Counted from the first letter of the stretch, positions 9,301 through 20,983 are shown. The stretch: 64,000 nucleotides of DNA from Deltaproteobacteria bacterium (GCA_020632995.1 JACKEN010000006.1:304074-368073), one strand, 5' to 3'. Program-made: numbers and translations. Notes: generated from the letters alone by a model not told the origin.

Positions 9301-10667
9301 CCACCGAGCAGGGCCTGGCCCAGCAGGCCCGGGACGAGGCGGAGATCGAGCAGCTCCGCGCCACCTTGGAGGAGGCGCAGGCCTCGTACGAGGTCCACAA
9401 GGAGGACACCCGGCTCGCCCTCGGGCAGCGCGACGTGGAGCGCGCGGGGCTGGAGGCGGAGCTGGCCAGCACCCGGGAGGCGCTGGAGTCCGAGCAGGCC
9501 ACGAACGAGCAGGCGCGGGAGGATCTCGAGGCGCTGGAGGTGGCGCTGTCGAACGCGCGGGCCTCGGAGGAGTCGCTCCGGCAGCAGGCGGCCGAGACGC
9601 GGTCTCGGCTCGAGTCCGAGCTGGCCGAGCTCTCGGCCCGCTTCGAAGCTGCAACCCAGGCTGCGAATCAGCACCGGGCCTCGCTCGAGGTCAGCCTGGC
9701 GGAGTCCCAGGCCGAGGCGGAGCGCCTCGCGGGGGGCCTCGACCACGCGCAAGCCACCTTGTCGGCGGAGCGGCAGAGCCTCTCCGAGGAGGTCGCGGCG
9801 CTGTCCGAGCGGCTCGAGGAGGCGAACAACCGCGCCGCGGCGCTCGCGGCCGAGCGGGCCGCCGACGCGGATCGGCACCGCGGCGAGGTGGATCAGCTCC
9901 GGGGCCGGGTCGACAACCTCACCCAGGCCGGCCAGACCAAGGACCGCGAGCTGGCCGAGACCCGCACCCGCATCGGGGAGCTCGACGCCCGGCTCGATGC
10001 GTCCCGGCGCGAGCGGGACGAGGTGGAGAGCCGCTACATCAAGGAGCTGGAGGAGGTCCACGACGACTACATGAAGAAGGCGCGCGACGTGGACGAGGCC
10101 CACTCCAAGGAGGTCGAGGATCTGCGCCGCCAGGCCCTCGAGGCCAAGCGTCAGCTCAAGACGTCGCAGCTGGCCGCGCAGCGCCTCACGGATCGCATCC
10201 AGAAGCTGGAGACCGAGCGCCCCCACCGCACCACCGCGGAGGCCGCCTTCGACTCCTGGATCGCCAACCTCAACGAGCAGGAGCTGCCGGTGCCCTCCCA
10301 GGTGCCGAGCCAGCGCCCGAGCGCGGTGCCGCGCCGGCGCGTCGGGGCCACCGGGTCCGGCACCGGCATCCCGCCGGTGCGGACATCGGCCAGCCCGCTC
10401 CCCACCCCCGCTCCGGTGGCGGACGAGGGCGGCGGCCTGGAGGCCAGCGCCGGCGTCCCGAGCACCGAAGAGGAGGGTGACGACGTGACGGTGGTGGGGG
10501 CCACCCCCGGGGATGGTCGGACCCCGGCGCCTCGGCGGCCCACCCGGCGCCCCAAGCCTGGCGCCGATGATGGCACCCAGCTCACCGCGGACCTGGTGGA
10601 GCAGCCGGCGGAGGGCGATGACTTCCTCGCCGCCTTCGATCGGGAGTTCAAGAACCTGAAGTCCTAG
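6330..10667 (+). CDS. aglZ: AglZ-like gliding motility protein (pseudo-receiver plus long coiled coil)
   Basis: A 1445-residue protein. Residues ~1-130 form a response-regulator fold (NAFIIDDDRDFALK at the N-terminus), but the phospho-acceptor site reads VLVRAEGKN with no Asp, so it is a pseudo-receiver. A Pro-rich linker follows, then about 1100 residues (~190-1330) of nearly unbroken heptads rich in Glu, Ala, Leu and Arg. The tail (~1335-1445) is Pro/Ser/Thr-rich. This order and length match AglZ of Myxococcus xanthus, a cytoplasmic scaffold of the A-motility (Agl-Glt) machinery. FrzS has the same order but is much shorter. GTG 6330 is chosen because it starts exactly at the receiver fold; upstream sequence in frame is not protein-like. 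BamD follows on the same strand after 79 bases. Confidence 0.85.
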   Translation: MPQKNAFIIDDDRDFALKMAAALRTDGLKVGLSEGDRDPLDEIKLERPDIVLVRAEGKNNESGFSICNRLKKAKRWANTPVFIYTSDDNTKRLEKHREQDTPADDYLIIPEQPPYPFDEIRGRVKGILFPPGGVSKPPPLPAPKEEELKPVTAEDSAFIETLMDSLVSSDDEPSTPPPVRREPTQIGRRTTADHKLDMLRQKLRQRESELAKVMEMFRAKEREYHQWNEKVVERDVEAQSLRMTIDDLKATNDAVREELDHRTAEFNASFEQLLEEKVGRENELIQIVAGKEKELADLQAALAKTKAAAEAQDQALSARIADLEGKLAAAEARISELEATLGDREQAIADLEAELKEAKAQIEGFSATVARQVDALAEQQAQRLRLEALILELRGDLASTRDDVDELSRTQAFELATRDELIHGLRADLANAEAHAAQLESDLSGELEDTRDALGAEQAAHAAEAARADGLDVELAELKAESEQTRSELEADVARLADSEASLNAELAAAQEQVESLEAQRAALSGEVATRDGRIGELAQALADEQSSHSAARDTLLARDATVADREAELGRVEAELGRIRGELSAANDDVASLEAELAQQKDAYEALERRAADKKASLEAELAELQAELTRANDEAESAASQFRDQIVTLGADLAARGDHADNLERELDGERRDRLLAERHAAEVEQALADTKAQLAHTSDELRKTERELGSVRETLALTEGRLSEVQETLRAEHSSRDAAEHALAALRTAMDQRGAEVGRLEGRVAVLDENVQSLRVENAELEEELDRTKEELSMRSSELAAARSEASERAERLTDVRAELGLRERRLAELGERLRDVTEARDQLHAERDALLGERARLTEDVAGLAASKDALGVELAGLEDKVDDLEGELDSRDGRIAALEQALGQAKQDGAALEQVRVNLASDLARAQEARARLEEELGHARADWETQRQELLGERDSVRQRLKELGSELDKVREARDGLKAELARTTEQGLAQQARDEAEIEQLRATLEEAQASYEVHKEDTRLALGQRDVERAGLEAELASTREALESEQATNEQAREDLEALEVALSNARASEESLRQQAAETRSRLESELAELSARFEAATQAANQHRASLEVSLAESQAEAERLAGGLDHAQATLSAERQSLSEEVAALSERLEEANNRAAALAAERAADADRHRGEVDQLRGRVDNLTQAGQTKDRELAETRTRIGELDARLDASRRERDEVESRYIKELEEVHDDYMKKARDVDEAHSKEVEDLRRQALEAKRQLKTSQLAAQRLTDRIQKLETERPHRTTAEAAFDSWIANLNEQELPVPSQVPSQRPSAVPRRRVGATGSGTGIPPVRTSASPLPTPAPVADEGGGLEASAGVPSTEEEGDDVTVVGATPGDGRTPAPRRPTRRPKPGADDGTQLTADLVEQPAEGDDFLAAFDREFKNLKS

Positions 10668-10746
10668 TGCGGGCACTGGCCTGGGGTCTCGGGCGCGCTC
10701 GCTCTTTTGCCTGCCCAGGCGGGGTCCGGCGTGGTAGGCCCGGGTC

Positions 10747-11667
10747 ATGCGCCGGGCTCCGTTCGGGATGGCTCTGTTGGCCGTGGGCCTGTTCGTGGGG
10801 TGCGCCTCCAGCAACGACGGAGGCGTAGACGAGGACCCCAACAACCCGAGCGCCCAGCCCGGCCAGGGCGAGAACGCCGTCACCGTCACCTACGAGTCCA
10901 CCGCCGAGGGGAACTTCCTGAAGGGGGAGGACGCCTTCAAGGACGAGCAGTACCTGGCCGCTCAGCGCTACTTCGGCTTCGTCCGCACCAAGTTCCCCTA
11001 CTCGCGCTACGCGGTGCAGGCCGAGCTGCGGGTGGCGGACTGCCAGTTCGCCCGCGAGCGCTACCTCGAGGCGATCGACAGCTACCAGAACTTCGTGCGC
11101 CTGCACCCCAACCACGAGAAGGTGCCGTACGCCTCCTTCAAGGTGGGCATGGCCCACCACGCCGAGATCCCGAGCGAGTTCTTCATCCTGCCCCCCGCCC
11201 ACGAGAAGGATCAGGCGGCGGTGCGGGACGCGGCCCGCGCCCTCGAGAGCTACCTCGAGCGCTTCAGTGACGACGAGAACGCGACCGAGGCCAAGAAGGT
11301 GCTCGACGACGTGCGCCGTCGGCTGATGGCCCACGAGCGCTACGTGGCCGACTTCTACAAGAACCTCGAGCGGGAGCGGGCCTACGTCGGGCGGCTGGAG
11401 GTCATCCGGCACGACTTCGCGGACGTGGGGCTGACCGATGAGCTGCTCCTCGAGATCACCCGGGCGTGGGCGCGGCTCGGTGAGGCCGACAAGGCGAAGT
11501 CCGCCGCGAAGCAGCTCGAGGAGGCCTTCCCGAAGTCGAAGCTGATCGGTGAGGCGAAGGAGGCCGTCGCCGGCATCGCGGCGAAGCCGGCGGAGCCTCC
11601 GGCGAAGATCGAGGCGCCGGACGCCGAAGAGCCCGCGGGGCCAGCCCCCGCTGACGACGCGGGCTGA
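10747..11667 (+). CDS. bamD: Outer membrane assembly lipoprotein BamD
   Basis: 306 residues with a lipoprotein signal peptide (hydrophobic core then FVGC, lipidated Cys near residue 19). The body has TPR pairs characteristic of BamD: the first repeat covers KGEDAFKDEQYLAAQRYFGFVRTKFPYS, followed by ERYLEAIDSYQNFVRLHPNHE and the region ending YASFKVGMAHH. BamD is the essential lipoprotein of the BAM complex, which inserts beta-barrel proteins into the outer membrane. The C-terminal ~35 residues are Ala/Pro/Glu-rich and extend past the usual ~245-residue length. TAGGCC lies 6 bases before the ATG. The stop abuts the stop of the convergent small gene. Confidence 0.88.
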   Translation: MRRAPFGMALLAVGLFVGCASSNDGGVDEDPNNPSAQPGQGENAVTVTYESTAEGNFLKGEDAFKDEQYLAAQRYFGFVRTKFPYSRYAVQAELRVADCQFARERYLEAIDSYQNFVRLHPNHEKVPYASFKVGMAHHAEIPSEFFILPPAHEKDQAAVRDAARALESYLERFSDDENATEAKKVLDDVRRRLMAHERYVADFYKNLERERAYVGRLEVIRHDFADVGLTDELLLEITRAWARLGEADKAKSAAKQLEEAFPKSKLIGEAKEAVAGIAAKPAEPPAKIEAPDAEEPAGPAPADDAG

Positions 11668-11883
11668 TCAGGCGTAGGCAGGCTCGGGGACCACGTCCTC
11701 GAGGTCGTAGTCCGAGACGAGGCGCTTGAAGGCCTCGAAGTCCTGGGCCAGGTTCATCCGGGTCTGGCAGCCCGGGAAGGATAGGGCGAGCTCCATCAGG
11801 AGCCGCGATGCATGCAAGGCGTCTTTCGCTTCCCACACGCCCAGCACATCGCGATCGTCCCCCACCAACAGGAAATGTCGCAT
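11668..11883 (-). CDS. Small conserved-looking hypothetical protein
   Basis: 71 residues from ATG 11883, preceded by AGGGGGA at a suitable distance. It begins MRHFLLVGDDRDVLGVWEAK and carries mixed hydrophobic and charged residues with two short predicted helices; no signal peptide or membrane segment. I recognise no family. Its stop codon touches the stop of bamD on the other strand. Confidence 0.6.
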   Translation of the reverse strand: MRHFLLVGDDRDVLGVWEAKDALHASRLLMELALSFPGCQTRMNLAQDFEAFKRLVSDYDLEDVVPEPAYA

Positions 11884-12136
11884 CGAGATCCCCCTGTGCG
11901 TCCAGTCCCGCTGCGCTCCTCCATCGGAGGGCCCCCGCGCACCACCAAGGCGGGTTGGACGCTCGTCGTTCTGCGCACCGCAGCGCAGATCCACAGATCT
12001 AGCACTCGGGAAAGTCCGATGTGAAGCCCCCTTGCCGGCACTTTATCGCCGCGCGGGGCGCAGTTCGCTGCATCCGAAGTGAGGGCGGGGTGGCCCGGGA
12101 TTGGCAGCTATGAGTGCGGGTCGGAGGAGGTAGGAG

Positions 12137-12850
12137 TCACTCGAGACCGAGTGCCGCGACCTGCTCCTCGTCGAGCCCGAAGTAGTGGGCGATCTCGTGC
12201 AGGACGGTGGTCTCGACCTCTTCGGCCAGCGAGTCGTCGTCGTCCGCCACGTCGAGGAGGTTGGTCCAGAACAGGACGATCCGCGTGGGCGCGGGGGGCG
12301 GCTCGGTGCTGTTGCGCTCCGCGTCGGTGGGCCCCTCGAAGAGCCCGAGCGCGCGGGCGTCGAAGCCCTGCCGCACCATGTCTGGCGTGGGGCGCGCCTC
12401 GAGGATCACCGGGACGTCGGCGAGGCGGGCGCGGAAGGGCTCGGGCAGGTGGGCGAGCACCTGCTCGGCCTGGCCCTCGATCATCTGCAAGGCGTCCTGC
12501 ACGAACTCCTTGTCGAGGGCGGCGTCGGCCTCCTCGTCGAGGGCGAGCACCTTGAGGTCGTGCGCCACCATGTCGTCGTAGCGCTCCATCTCCTCGTAGG
12601 CCCGCGCCAGCAGGTGGTGGGCGTCCGAGTACCCGGGATCGAGCTCCACCGCCCGCGCGAGGGCGGTCGCGCCCTCGTCGGTGCGGTCGGCCCGCAGGTG
12701 CACCTCGCCGATGAGGTAGTACACCTCGGGGGCGGCGGGGTGCTTGGCGATCATCGCCTCGAGGCTCAGGAGCGCGTCGTCGAGGCGGTCCTCCTCGATC
12801 AGCGCGTAGGCTTCATCCAGGCCCGCCAGGACTTCGTTGTCGGTCTCCAC
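12137..12850 (-). CDS. TPR-containing zincin-like metallopeptidase
   Basis: 237 residues from GTG 12850. Residues ~8-110 hold TPR units (DEAYALIEEDRLDDALLSLE, YYLIGEVHLRADRTDEGATAL, AHHLLARAYEEM). The C-terminal half ends with a zinc site HEIAHYFGLDE (His218 and His222, Glu219), the mark of the minimal zincin-like metallopeptidase family. That family's substrates are unknown, so the TPR part probably selects the protein target (inference). A longer frame opens at 12940, but it would leave only 23 bases to the divergent kinase gene and would cover the sigma-54-like site, so the shorter start is preferred. Confidence 0.72.
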   Translation of the reverse strand: METDNEVLAGLDEAYALIEEDRLDDALLSLEAMIAKHPAAPEVYYLIGEVHLRADRTDEGATALARAVELDPGYSDAHHLLARAYEEMERYDDMVAHDLKVLALDEEADAALDKEFVQDALQMIEGQAEQVLAHLPEPFRARLADVPVILEARPTPDMVRQGFDARALGLFEGPTDAERNSTEPPPAPTRIVLFWTNLLDVADDDDSLAEEVETTVLHEIAHYFGLDEEQVAALGLE

Positions 12851-12934
12851 GGGGGCGGGTTGTAGCAGAGTTGTCGGGCCCCCACGAGGAACTTCGGCCG
12901 GTGTTCCATCGCTCGCGCGGGGGGAGCGCGCGGC

Positions 12935-12950
12935 TGGCACGAGTATGGCA
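12935..12950 (+). promoter_or_regulatory. Sigma-54-type promoter candidate for the kinase/regulator operon
   Basis: TGGCACGAGTATGGCA matches the -24/-12 consensus TGGCACG-N4-TTGCW at every fixed base except one T. Spacing between the GG and GC elements is exact. Transcription would start near 12960, only about 4 bases before the GTG at 12964. Confidence 0.5.
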
Positions 12951-12963
12951 TTAGTGTGGCGGC

Positions 12964-14588
12964 GTGGAGCTCCTGCTGTCCGCGGTGGTGCCCCTGGTGG
13001 TGGCGCTCCTGAACCTGCTCGTGGCCGGCTACGCGGCGGCGTCCGCGCTCGGGCGCGGGGAGGCGCGCGGGCGCACCCTGGCCTTCGCGGCCGGGCCGGC
13101 GGGGGTCGGGATCTGGGCCCTCGCGTGGTTCGTGGCCGCCTTCGATCCCTCCGCCCTCGCGGGGGCCCGGAGCGCGGGGTGGCTGGGGGGCGTGCTCGGG
13201 GTCCTCGGCCTCTTCCTGGACGCCCTGGCCGAGCTGCCGCGGCGCGGGTGGCGCTGGGCCCTGGGAGGCGCGGTGGTGGTCTTCGCGGCGGCCGCGAGCT
13301 TCGCGATCCAGGCCGGCGGCTGGCTCCCCGTGGAGGGCCCCCTGGTGGGGCTCTTCGGGCGCCTGCTCGCCCTCGCGGGGCTGGGGGGCCTGGCCGCGGT
13401 GCGCCTGTTGGCCCCGCGCCCGGTCCGCGCGCTCCGGATCCGGACCTTCGCCGCCCTCGCGGTGCCGGCGGTGGGCTACGTGGCCCTCGGCGCGGCCGCG
13501 TACCTGCGGGGCGGGGTCGCGGTGGACGTCCTGCTCTTCGTGGTGCTCGCGGTGGAGCTGCTCACGCTGGTGGAGGTGTTGGAGGGGCGGGTCCAGGTGG
13601 CGCTGCTCCTGCCTCGGGCGCTCGTCTACCTGGCCCTCGCGCTGGTGGTCGCGGGCCTCGCCGCGTGGGTCTACGCGCGGCTGGGCTACCCGCTGGACCC
13701 GGTGGCGGTGGCGGTGACGGTGGCCCTCGCCCTGGTCGCGGCGGCCCTCTTCATGGGCCTGGCCGACCCCCTCACGCGTGGGGTCGAGGCCGCGCTCTTC
13801 CCCGAGCACGCTCGGACCCGGCGCGCGCTGGAGGCCTCGCAAGGTGAGTTGTCCGCGCTCCGGCGGCGGCTGGAGCGGGTGGAGCGCCTGGCGATCGCGG
13901 GCGAGCTGGCCGCCTCGGTGGCGCACGAGATCAAGAACCCGCTCGCGCCGATCCGGGGCTACGCCCAGATGCTCGAGGGCCGCGTCCAGTCGGTGGATCC
14001 CGAGCAGCAGGCCCTGTTCGCGAAGGGCCTGCGGATCATCCGCGAGGAGGTGGACCGCATCGATCGCCGGGTCGCCGAGCTCCTGGACCTGGCCCGGGTT
14101 GGGGTCGATCCCGGCGATCTCGGCGCGGCCTTCGAGCTGGAGGAGGTGCTGCGGGACGCGGTGGCGGTGGCCCAGGCCGAGCCCGGGGCGAGGGACGTGC
14201 AGGTCATCTTGCCAGAGGGGGTCGGCAAGGTGCGGGGCGACGCGGACGCGGTGCGTGGGGCCCTCTTGAACCTCCTCAAGAACGCGGCGGAGGCGATGGC
14301 GGAGCAGGGCGGCGGTCGGGTGCAGGTCCGGGTGGAGCTGGACGGCGAACACGCGGTGGTCCGGGTGCTCGACGAGGGCCCCGGGCTGGGCGCGGCGGAC
14401 CCAGAGCGGGTGTTCCAGACCTTCTACACCACGAAGGCGGGGGGCACCGGCCTCGGCCTCGCCATCGCGCGGTCTGCGGTGCAGGCGGCGGGCGGCGACC
14501 TGGCCCTCATGGAGCGGGCGGATCGGCGGGGGGCGGAGGCGCAGGTCAGGTTGACGCGGGTCCTCACCCGCACAGAGGAGGGCGCGCG

Positions 14589-14592
<4 letters not shown>
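12964..14592 (+). CDS. Membrane-bound NtrB-like sensor histidine kinase
   Basis: 542 residues. The first ~270 form about eight hydrophobic segments with short loops and no recognisable periplasmic domain. A dimerisation region follows with the phospho-accepting His321 in VAHEIKNPLAPIRGYAQ. The ATPase domain has the N box (LLNLLKNAAEAM), the G1 box (DEGPGLG) and the G2 box (GGTGLGLAIA). It is the NtrB/AtoS-type architecture paired with sigma-54 regulators. It overlaps the regulator gene by 4 bases, so the pair is translationally coupled. The signal is unknown. The GTG start is poorly supported by a Shine-Dalgarno sequence. Confidence 0.88.
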
Positions 14593-15986
<1,394 letters not shown>

Positions 15987-15996
15987 CGGCGGGCGT

Positions 15997-16020
15997 AGGT
16001 GGGTAGCCGGCGACCCACCT
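15997..16020 (+). terminator. Hairpin after the two-component operon
   Basis: Perfect 8-bp arms AGGTGGGT and ACCCACCT around an 8-base loop (AGCCGGCG), starting 10 bases after the regulator stop. No T run follows, so it may be a Rho-assisted terminator or simply a stem in a long transcript. Confidence 0.45.
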
Positions 16021-16096
16021 CCGCAACGGGGTGGGCACCGCGAGCGCCGCGGGCGGCGGCGATGCAGCGGCACGGGGCTTGCGAAAGCAGGCCTGC

Positions 16097-16708
16097 ATGA
16101 ACACGAACCCGCTGCGCCGAGGTTGGGCGCGACCGTCCGCTCGCGCGATCGCGAGCATGGTGGACGCCCCGGTGCGCCACGCCTTCCTCCTGGCCGGCCG
16201 CCCCGCGCTGGTGTCGGTGGCGCTGGTGGTGGCGGGCGCGGTCCTGGTGGCCGGGGTGGGCGCGCTCGCCGCCCTCCTCACCCCCGGGGCGCTGGCCGGG
16301 GCCCCGGTGCTCCAGCACCTCGGGCGGCTGGGGGTGGCCCTCGCGATGGTGGTCCCGGGGGCGGTGATCCTGGGCGCCTGGGCCCACCTGCCGATGACCC
16401 CGAGGGTCTGGCTGGGGGCGCTCGCGGTGGCCCTGGTGACCGCCGCGGTGGTGCTGATCTCCGGGGTCCCCTTCCTCCTGTACCTGGCCCTGGTGGCCAG
16501 GGCCGGCGCGGGCGACCTGCCCAACCTCCTGCTGGTGGCGGCGACCCTGGTGGCGGTGCTCGCCACCCTCGGCCGGGTGGTCCGCTCGGCCAGCCCCGGG
16601 GCCAAGGGGCTCTGGGCCGCTCGCCTCCTGGGCCTGGCCCTCGTGGTGGTCTTCGTCGGCCAGGCCGTCCCCGTCGAGAACCTGCAGGCCATCCTGCGCC
16701 TGCGCTGA
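16097..16708 (+). CDS. Hypothetical polytopic membrane protein
   Basis: 203 residues from ATG 16097. It has about five hydrophobic segments (starting near residue 30, e.g. LVSVALVVAGAVLVAGVGAL) and few conserved polar residues. No family recognised. It is the first of three closely spaced genes that likely form one unit; the next starts 10 bases after its stop. Frames further upstream lack protein-like composition, so the internal ATG is preferred. Confidence 0.6.
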   Translation: MNTNPLRRGWARPSARAIASMVDAPVRHAFLLAGRPALVSVALVVAGAVLVAGVGALAALLTPGALAGAPVLQHLGRLGVALAMVVPGAVILGAWAHLPMTPRVWLGALAVALVTAAVVLISGVPFLLYLALVARAGAGDLPNLLLVAATLVAVLATLGRVVRSASPGAKGLWAARLLGLALVVVFVGQAVPVENLQAILRLR

Positions 16709-16717
16709 GGAGCACCC

Positions 16718-17488
16718 ATGAGCACCGAGCCCATCGTCGTCACCTCCGATCTCACCCCCCTGTCGGCGGAGCGGCCGGCCCGGCCGCCGCGCCCCGCGGG
16801 CCCCGCGCCGCGCAAGGAGCCCCGCTCGCCCTTTTTGCCGCCGGCCGAGGTCGCGGGGCCCAGCCTGGACGAGCTGGTGGACGCCCAGGGCAGGGCGCGG
16901 CCCCTCGCCCTCGAGCTCCTCGCGGATCCCGCCGGGGTGCTGGCGCGGATCCGGGACCCCCAACAGCTGGAGGGCCTCGTGGTGGGGGCGCTGGCGGTGG
17001 TGGCCACTTGCATCGCGCTGTTCGCCGCGGTGTTGATGAGCGCGCACGAGCCGCAGGTCATCCTGCGCGCGGCCGGCCTCGCCACCCTCAGCGTGCTCCT
17101 CGGCCTCGCCGCCGCCCTGGGGCCGATCTACGGCACGTCGGTGGTGATGGCGGCCCGGCTCCCAATGGGGCGCCTGGTCGCGGTGCTCCTCGCCTCGGTG
17201 GCCACCGGGGCGCTCCTGTTGCCGGCCCTCGCCCCCGTGCTCCACATCTGCCAGGGGCTGGACCCGGTGTGGGCGGGGCCGCTGGCCGCGGTCGGGAGCT
17301 TCGCGATCATGGGGGGCGTGGCCGGGCTCCGGCTCCGGCGGCTCCTCCTCGACCTCGCGTTCAGCGCGGGCGGGATGGACCCCGGCGCGCGCTTCCGGGT
17401 GGGTGTCCTGACCCGCATGGCGTTGGCCTTCACCGGCCTCACGGTGTCCCTGGCCTTCTGGGCCTTCGACGCCTTCCTCGCGGGGTGA
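16718..17488 (+). CDS. Hypothetical membrane protein with Pro-rich N-terminus
   Basis: 256 residues. The first ~90 are soluble and rich in Pro, Arg and Ala (cytoplasmic tail by the positive-inside rule), followed by about six membrane segments from residue ~90 to the C-terminus. A GGAG sequence precedes the ATG. The stop is followed after 3 bases by the next gene. No family recognised; the layout resembles Yip1-type membrane proteins but I cannot show a motif. Confidence 0.6.
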   Translation: MSTEPIVVTSDLTPLSAERPARPPRPAGPAPRKEPRSPFLPPAEVAGPSLDELVDAQGRARPLALELLADPAGVLARIRDPQQLEGLVVGALAVVATCIALFAAVLMSAHEPQVILRAAGLATLSVLLGLAAALGPIYGTSVVMAARLPMGRLVAVLLASVATGALLLPALAPVLHICQGLDPVWAGPLAAVGSFAIMGGVAGLRLRRLLLDLAFSAGGMDPGARFRVGVLTRMALAFTGLTVSLAFWAFDAFLAG

Positions 17489-17491
17489 GCC

Positions 17492-18007
17492 ATGGCGCTG
17501 CAGGTGCTGGTGTGCACGCTGTACCTGGCGGCGGGGCTGGCCGCGGTGGTGGTGCTGCGGCTCCGGGGCCCTGGGGGGCTGGCGATGGTGGTGCTGTGGC
17601 CGTTCCTCCTGCCGCCGCGCCTGTTGGCCGAGGGCCCCGCGGCGATGGAGCCGAGCGCGCAGGCGGTGGACCGGGCCCGGGCCGCGCTCCAGGCCCTGGC
17701 CGCGCCGCCCGAGTCCTGCGCTCGGATCCTCGCCGAGCTCGAGGCCTCCCTCGCCCGCCGGGCCCTCCGGCGCCGGGAGCTGGAGGCCGCGTTGGCCTCT
17801 GCCCCGCCCGGGATCCAGCCGCGTCTGCAAGAGATATTGCGAACGGAGGTCGGGGCCCTGGAGGCGGGGCACGCGGTGGCGGACGAGCTCACCGCGCAGC
17901 TCACGTTGCTCCGCTTCGTGGGGCCCGCCGCCCTGGCCGACGAGGCAGCGATGGAGGGGATGGAGGCGCTCCTCGCCCGCATCCAGGCCCAGCTCAGCCT
18001 GGAGTGA
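17492..18007 (+). CDS. Hypothetical protein with one N-terminal membrane anchor and helical tail
   Basis: 171 residues. Residues ~5-45 contain one or two hydrophobic segments; the remaining ~120 are predicted helical and rich in Ala, Leu, Glu and Arg, suggesting a cytoplasmic coiled-coil domain. It is the last of the three-gene membrane set and overlaps the end of the convergent DUF1015 gene by 14 bases. No family recognised. Confidence 0.58.
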   Translation: MALQVLVCTLYLAAGLAAVVVLRLRGPGGLAMVVLWPFLLPPRLLAEGPAAMEPSAQAVDRARAALQALAAPPESCARILAELEASLARRALRRRELEAALASAPPGIQPRLQEILRTEVGALEAGHAVADELTAQLTLLRFVGPAALADEAAMEGMEALLARIQAQLSLE

Positions 18008-19307
18008 GGGCGCCCTCGTCCAGGCTGTACATGACGAGGCCCGCGGGCAGGCTGGGGTGGAAGTGGGTGGCCTTCGGCGGCATGACCTCGCCCGCGTCGC
18101 ACACCTTCAGGATCTGGGAGACGGGGGTGGGGTTCAGGAGGAAGGCCACCTGCACCTCGGGATCCCGGGCGCAGGCGCCGAAGGCCTCCGCGTCGTCCTC
18201 CACGTAGCGCAGGCTCTGTTGCGTGAGCTGGGCCTGGGCGCTCAGGCCGATGATGTGCTCGAGCACCACCGCGTGGAGCACGCTCACGTCCAACCGACGC
18301 AGGGCGGGGTGCTTCACGAGACCCCGCACCTCGCCCAGGGGGGCGTCCGGTCGCAGGGTGAGGATCGCCCGCCGCTGGGCGCCCACCATGAGGAACGCGA
18401 CCCCCTCCTCGCCCGCGCGGGCCAGGGCCGCGGTGGCCGCGATCAGGTCGTCCGGGGCCTCGGTCACCGTGAAGTAGCGGGGGAGCTCCCGGCTCAGCCA
18501 CGCCTCGTCGAAGCGCGGGGCGCCGCGCACAACACGGTGGGTGGCGAGGGCCACCAGCCCCGGATCTTCGGCCGCGCACAGGTACATCAGCACCCCCTCG
18601 GCGTCGGGGGTGGGGGCCTGGCGCCGGCGCTCGTCCCGGTACGCGAGGGCGGTCTCGTAGCGCAGGTGCCCGTCGGCCAGGTACACGCGCTTGGGGGCGA
18701 GGGCGCTGCGCAAGGTATCCTGCGCGCCCGGGTCCTCCACCCGCCAGAGCCGGTGCTCGACCCCTGCGAGCTCGGCCGTCACCAGGGGGGGCCCGACCTG
18801 GGCCGCCTCCAGCGCGGCCAGCACGTGGTGATCCGCGTCCTCGTAGAGCCCGAAGATCGGCGAGGCCTCGGCGCGGGTGGCCCGCAGGAGCCGGAGGCGA
18901 TCGAGCTGCGGGCCCTGCAGGGTCCGCTCGTGGGGGAGGATCGGGCCCTCACCGAAGCGGGTCAGGCGGGCCCGGGCGAAGAACCCGGTCCGGGTGCGGC
19001 GCGGGCCCCCGTCCAGAGCGAAGGTCTGGCTGAGCACATAGAAGCTCGGCGCGGGGTCCTGCCGCAGGAGCCCCTGGGCCAGCCAGTCGTGCAGGTTGGC
19101 CTGCGCCCGCTGGTATCGGGCGTCCTCGTCGTCGCCCGGCTCCGGGCGGTTGGACTCGACCCGCACCACGTTGGCGGGGTGGCGGGCGTAGAGGGCGTCC
19201 CGGACCTCGGCGTCGATGGTGTCGTAGGGCGGCGCCAGCACCTCGGAGGGATCCCCCACCGCGGTCGGGTCGTAGCGCAGGGCGGAGAAGGCGCTGAGCT
19301 CCACCAT
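17994..19307 (-). CDS. DUF1015 family protein
   Basis: 437 residues matching the DUF1015 family throughout: the N-terminal hallmark LAPPYDTI (residues ~25-32), the HPANVVRVE segment, LPHERTLQGPQLDRL, and YLADGHLRYETAL in the centre, which corresponds to the family's IADGHHRYETAL. The family is widespread and soluble but has no established biochemical role; the conserved acidic and His residues suggest an enzyme. GGAGGT sits directly before ATG 19307, so GTG 19304 is an equally possible start. The gene is convergent with the membrane set and 45 bases upstream of the ABC-F gene's stop. Confidence 0.85.
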   Translation of the reverse strand: MVELSAFSALRYDPTAVGDPSEVLAPPYDTIDAEVRDALYARHPANVVRVESNRPEPGDDEDARYQRAQANLHDWLAQGLLRQDPAPSFYVLSQTFALDGGPRRTRTGFFARARLTRFGEGPILPHERTLQGPQLDRLRLLRATRAEASPIFGLYEDADHHVLAALEAAQVGPPLVTAELAGVEHRLWRVEDPGAQDTLRSALAPKRVYLADGHLRYETALAYRDERRRQAPTPDAEGVLMYLCAAEDPGLVALATHRVVRGAPRFDEAWLSRELPRYFTVTEAPDDLIAATAALARAGEEGVAFLMVGAQRRAILTLRPDAPLGEVRGLVKHPALRRLDVSVLHAVVLEHIIGLSAQAQLTQQSLRYVEDDAEAFGACARDPEVQVAFLLNPTPVSQILKVCDAGEVMPPKATHFHPSLPAGLVMYSLDEGALTPG

Positions 19308-19352
19308 ACCTCCGGGGTAGCGCTCCGCGCCGCGCCGCGCAACCCACCCCGC

Positions 19353-20843
<1,491 letters not shown>

Positions 20844-20983
20844 GTGAGCCTCCGGCGCGGGCGTGCCGCGCGGCCAGAAGGGAGGGGCGTGAGGCTCAGG
20901 ACAGGGTCATCGACGTCGGCGGGGCCGACACATGTAGGGAACCAGAGGGGGTGGGCGAGGTCAAGGCGCCCCGCCCAGCGCGC

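Noticed and set aside
6012..10889. A very long open frame on the minus strand opposite the AglZ-like gene
   Set aside because: It is a shadow of the coiled-coil repeats at high GC: low-complexity composition, no domain, and the plus strand reads as a known protein.
12851..12940. A 30-residue N-terminal extension of the TPR-zincin
   Set aside because: Low-complexity Pro/Arg sequence that would cover the sigma-54-like site and leave no room for divergent promoters.
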